Below are positions 1-5,933 of a stretch of DNA of 7,423 nt, in pieces. The stretch is taken from NCBI GenBank assembly GCA_003153585.1, contig PLZZ01000115.1, forward strand, positions 3,239 through 10,661, read 5' to 3'. Made by a program: the position numbers and the translations under genes. The DNA is from Acidobacteriota bacterium. GTDB taxonomy: Bacteria > Acidobacteriota > Terriglobia > Acidiferrales > UBA7541. Under the pieces are notes generated by a model. The model saw only the letters and a program-made list of their open reading frames with translations, was not told the DNA's origin and searched no databases. How positions within the stretch are numbered: the first letter of the stretch is position 1; every line of letters begins with the position of its first letter.

Positions 1-1176
1 CAATTCCGCTCGCGCCTTCGGCGCATCCTCTCCGAAAGTTTTCCCGACGCCACAGTTGAATCGCTCAGCGCTGCAAGAGACCTCGAGCATACTTTTTCTG
101 AATTATATGTCCGCGGGCGTATGCATGAAGGTTCCCAGGGTTGGGCATTTCTAGCGGTTTCTCCAAATGAAAGCGCTGCAGTTATCGAGGGGATTCTCGC
201 ATTCGGAATTTTGTGGCTCGATTGGACGCGCTCGCACGCAGATCGTCGCGCAGTTGGGGGCTTGCGGTTGTTCGTGCCGGAAGGCACCAGCCGTCCGCTT
301 CGCGAGCGTTTGTTGGCGCTTTCTCCCGCGGCGCGGACGGAGATTTACGAGTGGCGCAAACCTGATGGACCGATGCAAAAGGTTGACCCTGAGGATGCCG
401 GAAATGTGGAGAGCCGGCTCATTCCGCGACGCGAGATTGAAATGGCCCTTGGTGCGGCGCGAGAGAGCGTTACGCGCATTCGCTCCCTCTCGGCAAATAC
501 TGCGTTGCCAATCGAGACGCGCGTCGCCGCGGGAACGGACGAAACTGCAGTCTGTTTCCGCGGGCTGGAATTCGCTCGTTGGACCGAGCAGGGTGTCTTG
601 TTTGGACTAGGAGACGTGCAGCAACATTTGTCCCGTGGAACTGAACCCGCGCTCACAAGACTGCTGCGTGATCTGGAACTGCACCGCAGATCCGAGGCTG
701 AGGAGATGAATCATCCTCTGTATCGACGTGCGCCGGAACGCTGGCTGGAAACGCTGATTCTTGAAGATCCAACGAAGCTGGACGCGCAACTCGATCCGCG
801 ACACCTCTATTCGCAGGTTCCTGCTCTTGCAGCGGGGGATCGAGGCGTAATTGACTTGCTCGGGGTAACGCTGCGTGGCCGTTTGGTCGTCATTGAATTG
901 AAAGCATCGGAAGATATTCAATTGCCAATCCAGGCGGTCGATTATTGGTTACGAGTGCGGCGCCACCAACGCGAAGGCAATTTTCAACGCAACGGGTATT
1001 TTGTGGGCGTCGAACTTGATCCGAAACCGCCGCTGATATGGCTGGTTGCTCCGGGGCTGCGCTTTCATCCCTCGGCGGAGACACTCTTGAAATATTTTGC
1101 GCCGGAAATTCAAATCACGCGTGTTGGTCTAAACGAAAAGTGGCGCCAGGGATTACAGGTAGTTTTCCGCCAATGA
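1..1176 (+). CDS. PD-(D/E)XK nuclease-like protein of unknown function (5' end missing)
   Basis: The frame is open from base 1 with no stop, so the gene begins outside the window; 391 residues and the TGA stop at 1174-1176 are visible. The ATG at 121 is internal to the open frame and I see no reason to call it the true start. The last third carries the usual PD-(D/E)XK pattern: a helix with Glu (codon 748-750), Asp in 'GVIDLLG' (codon 853-855), a glycine turn, then the strand 'VVIELKA' with Glu (895-897) and Lys (901-903), followed by a helix containing Q-x2-Q-x3-Y. This spacing resembles the C-terminal nuclease domain of NucS and similar DUF proteins, where these residues bind metal. The first two thirds show no motif I recognise. 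There is no signal peptide or membrane segment in the visible part. The fold call is fairly sure; DNA cleavage and a biological role are inference. It converges with the HNH gene. Confidence 0.8.
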   Translation, partial: QFRSRLRRILSESFPDATVESLSAARDLEHTFSELYVRGRMHEGSQGWAFLAVSPNESAAVIEGILAFGILWLDWTRSHADRRAVGGLRLFVPEGTSRPLRERLLALSPAARTEIYEWRKPDGPMQKVDPEDAGNVESRLIPRREIEMALGAARESVTRIRSLSANTALPIETRVAAGTDETAVCFRGLEFARWTEQGVLFGLGDVQQHLSRGTEPALTRLLRDLELHRRSEAEEMNHPLYRRAPERWLETLILEDPTKLDAQLDPRHLYSQVPALAAGDRGVIDLLGVTLRGRLVVIELKASEDIQLPIQAVDYWLRVRRHQREGNFQRNGYFVGVELDPKPPLIWLVAPGLRFHPSAETLLKYFAPEIQITRVGLNEKWRQGLQVVFRQ

Positions 1177-1221
1177 AATCTCGTCTGGTTCTAAACCCTA
1201 AGAGGTTATTTCCGGAAGACT

Positions 1222-1265
1222 AAAAAAGTAGGGAAGCGGCCTGGGTTGAACCAGAACCACTTCCC
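1222..1265 (-). terminator. Candidate intrinsic terminator for the minus-strand genes
   Basis: Bases 1231-1236 (GGGAAG) pair with 1260-1265 (CTTCCC), and an inner stem CTGG (1241-1244) pairs with CCAG (1251-1254). On the minus strand this imperfect hairpin is followed after three bases by TTTTTT (1227-1222). It lies about 80 bases beyond the stop of the HNH gene. On the + strand there is no T tract after the hairpin, so it is not an obvious terminator for the left-hand gene. The internal loops make the stem weak. Confidence 0.45.
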
Positions 1266-1309
1266 GGGGTGTGTCCTAGAAGCATTTGAATACTTAGACG
1301 CTTGGAGTG

Positions 1310-1340
1310 AAAAAAGGTTGCATCTTTAGCGGAACGCTAA
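1310..1340 (-). terminator. Short hairpin with T6 just after the HNH stop codon
   Basis: TTAGCG (1326-1331) and CGCTAA (1335-1340) form a perfect 6-bp stem with a 3-base loop. On the minus strand it begins four bases after the HNH TAA stop and is followed, after a 10-base gap, by TTTTTT (1315-1310). The gap between stem and T tract is longer than in a classical terminator, so this may be only a 3'-end hairpin or a partial terminator working together with the next one at 1222-1265. Confidence 0.35.
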
Positions 1341-1344
1341 CCAG

Positions 1345-1971
1345 TTAGTAGAAAAGGTACTTGCGCCATTTCTCGTCGCGATGCCCGATAAGGCGCATCA
1401 ACTGGCGCGAAGTGTGGAGAGTAAAAGGACGCGGGCGGCGCTGAAGTTTGAGTCCGGCTTCTTCCGGCGTGCGATCACCTTTTCGATTATTGCAACCGTA
1501 GCAGCATGCTACGAGATTTTCCCAGGAAGAACGGCCACCCCGCGAGCGGGGCATCACATGGTCGAGCGTGAGCTCAGAAGCCGGCAGCGCGTGACCGCAA
1601 AACTGGCAGGTATTGCGATCGCGCAGCAAAATGTTTTTTCGCGAAAGCGCGCGGCTTTGCTGCGGGATATGGCGGTAGGTCAGAAGCCGAATCACCGAAG
1701 GCACTTGAATCGCCTTCTGCGTAGTGTGGACTTCGGTGTGATTTGTTTCTTCCGCCTGAGCTACGCCTTTGAGCATCAGGACCAGAGCGCGTCGCACGGC
1801 CGTGACATTGATGGGTTCGAAAGTTGCGTTCAGCACCAGTACGGGCGCTTGCATCACAGAAGGGCGGCTCGCCGAGGATTGTGGCAGTCGGGAAGCGAGC
1901 GCATCGGACGGGGTGCCGCCCAGGCCGATCCTTGGCCGAGGGCGTAAGACGCTCTTGAGACGGTTATCCAT
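1345..1971 (-). CDS. HNH endonuclease-like protein
   Basis: A 208-residue protein. Residues 40 to about 100 contain the conserved block starting '[15 protein letters not shown]', typical of a widespread small HNH family of unknown biological role. The HNH zinc module follows: C122-x2-C125, then D137-H138, N152 in 'SWENL', and C157-x2-C160 followed by N161-N162 and K164. The paired cysteines should bind zinc, while His138 with the Asn residues forms the metal and phosphate site, so catalysis is plausible. I chose ATG 1971 because AGGCGG lies four bases upstream. The frame stays open further upstream into comF, but those codons look like comF shadow. ATG 1854 (169 residues) would begin exactly at the conserved block, but has no ribosome binding site. 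The extra 39 residues are basic and low in complexity. It starts 74 bases after the comF stop, so co-transcription is likely. DNA target and role are unknown. Confidence 0.88.
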   Translation of the reverse strand: MDNRLKSVLRPRPRIGLGGTPSDALASRLPQSSASRPSVMQAPVLVLNATFEPINVTAVRRALVLMLKGVAQAEETNHTEVHTTQKAIQVPSVIRLLTYRHIPQQSRALSRKNILLRDRNTCQFCGHALPASELTLDHVMPRSRGGRSSWENLVACCYGCNNRKGDRTPEEAGLKLQRRPRPFTLHTSRQLMRLIGHRDEKWRKYLFY

Positions 1972-2045
1972 TTGTCCGCCTTCGCTGCGCTTGAAGATTC
2001 CCTTCCTTATCAGAGATGCTCGCCGCACCCTGGTGGTTTCCCCGT

Positions 2046-2828
2046 CTAGTACGCTTCCCGCCGCGGCTGCGGATTTGAGGGCGGTAAACCAGTGACGACT
2101 CGAGCCACGGTTAACCCAAGAACCTCCGCAGCGCCCGCTTTCTTTAGAGCGCGCGAACACGCATCCAGGGTCGCGCCAGTCGTCAATACATCATCTACCA
2201 GCAGAACGCGCAATTTGTCAACTCGGACGCCTTCACGGGTCGCGTACGCGCCACGTACCGAGTCCCAGTGCTCTTTGCGGGAGAGGACTAAGCGAGCTGG
2301 ACGCGGTTTTGTACGCATTAGCAGATAGGATCCCCGCTTTAATCCCAGCCGGCGGGCCAACGGCCGCGCGATGAGGTCTGCTTGATTGTAGCCGCGTTCG
2401 CGAAAGCGGTCGGTATGCAGCGGAACGGGGACTACAACGTCCGCCCGGAATTCGGCGGGTTGCCGAGCGACGACTTCGGCCAGTCTGGTAGCGAACCAAT
2501 CACCGAGCCGTGTGACCTCTTCGTACTTTAGGAGCAAGATTGCGCTATGGAGCGCGTCGTTGTAGACCGCGTAGCTTCGCGCGCGCGAGAAAGAAAAAGA
2601 GTCCAGGCGGCAGAGGCGGCAGAGAGGCCGAATGGCCTCAGCGGCAACCTTGGAAATGAACGGGCGGCCGCAGCAATCGCACATGGGGTCGGTGATAGGT
2701 TGAAAGGAGGCCAGACAATCCGTGCAGATGGGGATGCGGCTCGCGGTGATGAGCGTTTGGGCGCAAATTCGGCAGGGCGCAGGGAAGAGCACTGCGGCAA
2801 CGGCGTCGACCGCATTCCGAATGATCAC
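2046..2828 (-). CDS. comF: ComF family protein (phosphoribosyltransferase-like)
   Basis: A 260-residue protein with the two parts expected of ComF. The N-terminal zinc-binding part has cysteine pairs C19/C22, C35/C38, C50/C53 and C70/C73. The C-terminal type I phosphoribosyltransferase-like domain has 'VVVPVPLH' near 131-138, 'RGYNQAD' at 145-151 and the PRPP loop '[13 protein letters not shown]' at 208-220 with its two Asp residues. In naturally competent bacteria, ComF helps move incoming single-stranded DNA across the inner membrane and interacts with PriA/ComFA-type helicases. Many non-competent species carry homologues of unknown substrate. The start is GTG at 2828. It has no clear ribosome binding site, but it puts '[10 protein letters not shown]' at the usual distance from the N terminus, and the next Met is residue 49, inside the zinc part. 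It lies 165 bases after the dksA-like gene and 74 bases before the HNH gene. No separate promoter was recognised. Confidence 0.93.
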   Translation of the reverse strand: MIIRNAVDAVAAVLFPAPCRICAQTLITASRIPICTDCLASFQPITDPMCDCCGRPFISKVAAEAIRPLCRLCRLDSFSFSRARSYAVYNDALHSAILLLKYEEVTRLGDWFATRLAEVVARQPAEFRADVVVPVPLHTDRFRERGYNQADLIARPLARRLGLKRGSYLLMRTKPRPARLVLSRKEHWDSVRGAYATREGVRVDKLRVLLVDDVLTTGATLDACSRALKKAGAAEVLGLTVARVVTGLPPSNPQPRREAY

Positions 2829-2993
2829 AGAAGCGTTGTTAACCGAGAGGGTACGAAGGGACGCTACTCCGATTGCGCAGGCAAGTGAAGAAATTAAGTT
2901 ACGTACGCAAATCTACGCAGCGAATTGTGGCGTTTATTTTATGTGGGAATACCGTCGAATCCGGGTTGCAAAACCAGAATCGAGCGAAAAAAC

Positions 2994-3347
2994 TTACAGC
3001 AGGCCCTGTTCCATTTTTTCCTGGCAGGGGAGACAGTAACGGGTCCAGGGTACGGCTTCCAGGCGCTTCTGCTGAAGTTCCTGATGGCAGGCGATGCATT
3101 CGCCGAAGCTATCATCTTTCATGCGAGCCAAGGCGTCATTCACCAATTGAAGCAGCGAACGGTCGTTATGCGTCTGGCCGAAGAGAAACTCTTTGGTGTA
3201 GGAGTTTGCAGCCTTGTCCGCGAGGTCCACGGTTGGGTCTTCATCGGCTTCGCGGCCTTCTTGTTCGGTGCGCGCAATTCCACGCATGAGTTCGTCGCGC
3301 CGAGTGACTAATTTCTTTTTGTAATATTCGAGCCGCTTCTTATCCAT
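2994..3347 (-). CDS. dksA: TraR/DksA family zinc-finger transcription regulator
   Basis: A 117-residue cytoplasmic protein, shorter than E. coli DksA (151) but of a usual length for short family members. The N-terminal part, rich in Lys, Arg and Glu, is predicted helical and would form the coiled coil. At its likely tip is D41-x2-D44-x-A46, which matches the D-x2-D-x-A motif needed by DksA to act in the secondary channel of RNA polymerase. The C-terminal finger is C84-x2-C87-x17-C105-x2-C108. The family changes promoter choice, usually together with ppGpp in the stringent response; that role here is inferred. ATG 3347 was chosen over an in-frame upstream codon at 3380 because AGGGA sits at good distance before it and because the upstream codon lies at the predicted transcription start. 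It is first in the minus-strand group. A T6 tract follows the stop within three bases, but I see no strong hairpin before it. Confidence 0.93.
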   Translation of the reverse strand: MDKKRLEYYKKKLVTRRDELMRGIARTEQEGREADEDPTVDLADKAANSYTKEFLFGQTHNDRSLLQLVNDALARMKDDSFGECIACHQELQQKRLEAVPWTRYCLPCQEKMEQGLL

Positions 3348-3380
3348 AGTTAGGTCCCTAAGCGAGGTTTGCCGCCTCAC

Positions 3381-3398
3381 TAAAATCCAACGATTTTA
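3381..3398. repeat. Perfect 7-bp inverted repeat over the dksA start site
   Basis: TAAAATC (3381-3387) and GATTTTA (3392-3398) are exact inverted copies separated by CAAC. The right arm contains the minus-strand -10 box and the left arm falls where dksA transcription should start. It could be an operator for a dimeric repressor, or an accidental palindrome created by the AT-rich -10 region. Confidence 0.45.
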
Positions 3399-3422
3399 AC
3401 GACACCTTCTGTTCATTGTCAA
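3393..3422 (-). promoter_or_regulatory. Sigma70-type promoter for the dksA-like gene
   Basis: Read on the minus strand, TTGACA (3422-3417) is a perfect -35 box. After an 18-base spacer comes TAAAAT (3398-3393), a 5/6 match to the -10 consensus. Transcription would begin near 3386, giving a leader of about 40 bases that holds the ribosome binding site. This is the strongest promoter-like sequence in the window. Confidence 0.75.
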
Positions 3423-3602
3423 ATCAACCGATTCGCGAAGAGATAGACCAGTCATAGATGCGGCGGGTCGGGAAAAGGATTCCGGCGACTGAAATCACAA
3501 GGACAGATGCTTCGACGGAAACAGAAGGTGAATGGCCAGAGCCCATCTGCCTAACGTGTCCTGGCTGCGCCGGCTTCGACCCGAGTCTGCGGGTAACCAG
3601 GG
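3423..3602. other. Intergenic DNA with no recognised gene
   Basis: This is the central part of the 380-base divergent gap (3348-3727). Short open frames cross it, but none has a ribosome binding site or a recognisable protein. A 5-bp stem, ACCCG (3579-3583) with CGGGT (3590-3594) and a 6-base loop, is present without a T tract. I do not recognise a tRNA, riboswitch or small RNA here. Regulator binding sites for the two divergent promoters could lie in it. Confidence 0.5.
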
Positions 3603-3631
3603 TTGCGGCAGCGGAGAGCGGCTGCTAAAAT
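3603..3631 (+). promoter_or_regulatory. Candidate extended -10 promoter for the lpd-lipB-E1 operon
   Basis: TTGCGG (3603-3608) stands 17 bases before TAAAAT (3626-3631), which is preceded by TG and one base (TGCTAAAAT), the extended -10 form. The -35 box matches only three of six bases, which an extended -10 can compensate. Transcription would begin near 3638, giving a leader of about 90 bases. Arms GCAGC (3608-3612) and GCTGC (3621-3625) form a small inverted repeat inside the spacer. Confidence 0.5.
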
Positions 3632-3714
3632 CTTTAGTTCCGCGCGCCTGGAAGAGCCGCAATCGCAGACACCCTTCCACGCATCTAAATGACTTCGCCA
3701 TGATTGTGAAACGC

Positions 3715-3721
3715 AGGGAGG
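3715..3721 (+). promoter_or_regulatory. Ribosome binding site fixing a TTG start for lpd
   Basis: AGGGAGG lies six bases before the TTG at 3728. An ATG at 3723 is in another frame and too close to the site. The first in-frame Met lies far inside the conserved FAD fold, so TTG is the only start that fits. Confidence 0.8.
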
Positions 3722-3727
3722 AATGGT

Positions 3728-5125
3728 TTGGCTAAATATGATGTTGTCATTATTGGGAGTGGCCCGGGCGGCTATGTCGCCGCGATTCGTGCCGCACAGT
3801 GGGGCTTGAAGGTAGCCGTAGTCGAGAAGGATCCATTTCTCGGAGGCACCTGCCTGCACGTCGGCTGCATACCTACGAAAGTCTTTTTGCATCATGCGGA
3901 TATCTACGACCATTTCAAACGCGCGGAAGAGTTCGGATTTGAAGTGAAGGATGTGAAGGTGAAGTGGCCCAGTATCCTGGCGCGCAAAGACAAGATCGTA
4001 AAGAAGCATGCACTGGGGATTGCCAGCCTGTTCAAAAAACATAAAGTTGAAACAATTACCGGCTGGGGAAAGATTGCCGGGCCGGGCCGAGTTTCGGTTG
4101 AAAAGGACGGCAAGATAACCGAAATCGAGACCACGAATATATTGCTCGCTACGGGCTCGGAGGCGCGCTCTTTGCCCGGCGTTGAAATCGATGGAAAAAC
4201 GGTTCTGACGAATCGCGAAATTTTGGGTCTGCAAGAGATTCCGAAGTCGATGATCGTGGTGGGCTGCGGAGCAGTAGGCGTCGAGTTCGCGTCGATTTTC
4301 CGCACATTTGGTTCGGAAGTCACGCTGCTGGAGGCAGTCACGCGTGTGGTGCCGCTTGAGGACGAAGAAATTTCGGCCGAGTTGCACAAGGCGCTGACGA
4401 AAAAGGGAATGCGGATCGAGCTGGAAGCAAAAGTGGAATCTGTGAAGAAGAATGGCACCGGCGCGACCGTCACGTACAAAGACAAGGCTGGGAAATCGCA
4501 GACGATCAGTGCGGAGAAAGTCTTGATTGCCGTGGGACGGCGTCCACTCACCGAAAATATCGGATTGGAAAAAACGAAAGCGAAACTCGAGCGCGGTTTC
4601 ATTATCACGAACGCGTATCTTGAAACGAACGAGCCTCATCTCTACGCTATCGGAGATATCGTTGCGGGGCTACCGCAGCTTGCGCACGCCGCTTCGATGG
4701 AGGGAATCATCGCCGTGGGCCGCATGGCCGGCAAAGACGTGCAGCCATTCGACCGCAAACGTTGCCCGAATGCCACGTACTGTGAGCCTCAAATCGGTTC
4801 TATAGGCCTAACGGAGAAGCAGGCGCGCGATGCCGGCTTCCAGGTGAAGACCGGCAAATTCCCGTTCATCGGGAATAGCAAAGCGACAATTCTCGGCCAG
4901 CACGAAGGGTTCATCAAAGTGGTGGCGGAAGAAAAGTACGGCGAGATACTTGGCGTGCATGCGATTGGGCCGCTTGCGACGGAAATCATCGCGGAGCCGG
5001 TCGCGGCGCTCGGCCTGGAAGCCACGTTGGACGATATGGCTGCGACTATCCATGCGCATCCGACAGTATGGGAAGCGATGGGTGATGCGTTCAATTCCGT
5101 CCGCGGTATGGCGATTAACATCTAG
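3728..5125 (+). CDS. lpdA: Dihydrolipoyl dehydrogenase (E3 of 2-oxo acid dehydrogenase complexes)
   Basis: A 465-residue flavoprotein that reoxidises the dihydrolipoyl arm of E2 and passes the electrons through FAD to NAD+. The N-terminal FAD fold begins 'YDVVIIGSGPGG' (4-15). The redox-active disulfide is C42 and C47 in 'GGTCLHVGCIPTK'. The NAD-binding fold has 'GCGAVGVEF' (179-187). The second FAD motif is 'YAIGD' (306-310). The C-terminal dimer domain ends with 'HAHPTVWE', in which H444 and E449 form the catalytic base pair and serve the partner subunit. Length is normal and there is no N-terminal lipoyl domain. It starts with TTG behind a strong AGGGAGG, at the usual place for the family. 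It is first in an operon with lipB and E1 alpha/beta, so it most likely serves that complex. A single Lpd can also serve 2-oxoglutarate dehydrogenase and the glycine cleavage system. Cytoplasmic; nothing appears to be missing. Confidence 0.97.
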   Translation: MAKYDVVIIGSGPGGYVAAIRAAQWGLKVAVVEKDPFLGGTCLHVGCIPTKVFLHHADIYDHFKRAEEFGFEVKDVKVKWPSILARKDKIVKKHALGIASLFKKHKVETITGWGKIAGPGRVSVEKDGKITEIETTNILLATGSEARSLPGVEIDGKTVLTNREILGLQEIPKSMIVVGCGAVGVEFASIFRTFGSEVTLLEAVTRVVPLEDEEISAELHKALTKKGMRIELEAKVESVKKNGTGATVTYKDKAGKSQTISAEKVLIAVGRRPLTENIGLEKTKAKLERGFIITNAYLETNEPHLYAIGDIVAGLPQLAHAASMEGIIAVGRMAGKDVQPFDRKRCPNATYCEPQIGSIGLTEKQARDAGFQVKTGKFPFIGNSKATILGQHEGFIKVVAEEKYGEILGVHAIGPLATEIIAEPVAALGLEATLDDMAATIHAHPTVWEAMGDAFNSVRGMAINI

Positions 5126-5144
5126 TTTCGACCAAAAACCTAAC

Positions 5145-5933
5145 GTGAACCAAAACGAGAAAATCTGCTGGGAAGTAAGACTTGGGCTTATCCCTTATGA
5201 GCTGGCGTACGATCTGCAGCGGAAGCTCGTTCAGGCGCGAAAAGAAGACGCAATTCCGGATGTGCTGCTACTCTGCGAGCACCCGCATGTGATTACGCTG
5301 GGGCGCAATGGCCAGCCCGAAAACCTGCTGGCATCGAATCATTTGCTGGCGCAGATGAATGTTGAATTTCACGCTACGGACCGGGGCGGCGATATCACCT
5401 ATCATGGTCCCGGACAAATCGTGGGTTACCCGATTTTGGATTTGGCGAAGCACCGGCGCGACGTTCGCTGGTATGTTAACCAGCTCGAAGAAGTAATGAT
5501 TCGCGCGACGGCGGATTTTGGCCTAGGTGCCAAGCGCGTGGAAGGCCAGCACGGCGTTTGGATTGATACGGGCGCTTCCACGACAGAAGAAAAGCTTGGC
5601 GCGCTGGGAGTGCATTTGAGCCGCTGGGTTACTTCACACGGGTTCGCGTACAATGTCTCGACCGATCTGCGTTACTTTGATTTGATCGTGCCATGCGGCA
5701 TTGCGGGAAAGCGCGCAATTTCCCTGGAACGGGCGCTGGGCAGGCATTTGGACTCGGAAGAAGTGAGACGAAACTTCATTTTGCATTTTGGGGAAGCTTT
5801 CGAACGCACGATGATTTCTGTTTCAGCAAGCGAACTTGAACAAGCCTTGGCCGGCGAGGAGTTTTCAGCCGGAGCGCATGTGCGCGAGCGAGAGAATGTG
5901 CCGGCGGGAGCAGCAAAAGGGAGCGAGGCATGA
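5145..5933 (+). CDS. lipB: Lipoyl(octanoyl) transferase LipB
   Basis: A 262-residue cytoplasmic enzyme that moves the octanoyl group from acyl carrier protein to the lysine of lipoyl domains such as E2; LipA then adds sulfur. Family motifs are complete: 'LLLCEHPHVITLGR' (41-54), 'RGGDITYHGPGQIVGYP' (80-96), the catalytic Lys K150 in 'EKLGALGVHLSRW', and the catalytic Cys C184 in 'VPCGIAGKRAISLE'. The start is taken as GTG 5145, which puts 'WEVRLG' at the usual N-terminal position. No ribosome binding site precedes it, so translation is probably coupled to lpd, whose stop lies 19 bases upstream. An ATG at 5085 is in frame but would overlap lpd and add residues unlike the family. About 30 residues after position 232 are a charged and Ala/Gly-rich tail not needed for the fold. 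Its stop overlaps the E1 alpha start (ATGA). The setting suggests that lipoylation is made together with its target complex. Confidence 0.95.
   Translation: MNQNEKICWEVRLGLIPYELAYDLQRKLVQARKEDAIPDVLLLCEHPHVITLGRNGQPENLLASNHLLAQMNVEFHATDRGGDITYHGPGQIVGYPILDLAKHRRDVRWYVNQLEEVMIRATADFGLGAKRVEGQHGVWIDTGASTTEEKLGALGVHLSRWVTSHGFAYNVSTDLRYFDLIVPCGIAGKRAISLERALGRHLDSEEVRRNFILHFGEAFERTMISVSASELEQALAGEEFSAGAHVRERENVPAGAAKGSEA

Noticed and set aside
1381..1947. Open frame of 188 codons on the + strand opposite the HNH gene
   Set aside because: The minus strand carries the clear HNH motifs; the + frame has no recognisable protein features.
2829..2993. Separate promoter for comF in the 165-base gap
   Set aside because: A TAAAAT occurs on the minus strand but no acceptable -35 box lies 15-18 bases before it, so I could not support a promoter.
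3084..3098. CxxCH (C84-I-A-C87-H88) in the DksA-like protein as a heme site
   Set aside because: The two cysteines belong to the C4 zinc finger with C105 and C108, and the protein is cytoplasmic.
3579..3594. 5-bp hairpin before the lpd promoter as a terminator or RNA element
   Set aside because: The stem is short, no T tract follows, and no known RNA family is recognisable around it.
3551..4639. Long open frame (362 codons) on the minus strand opposite lpd
   Set aside because: It lies antisense to a certain lpd gene, its translation is rich in Arg, Phe and Cys without any motif, and no ribosome binding site or promoter precedes it. It is a shadow of lpd codon use.
4950..5144. Longer N terminus for LipB starting inside lpd
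   Set aside because: The upstream codons are lpd read in another frame; the family N terminus fits the GTG at 5145.
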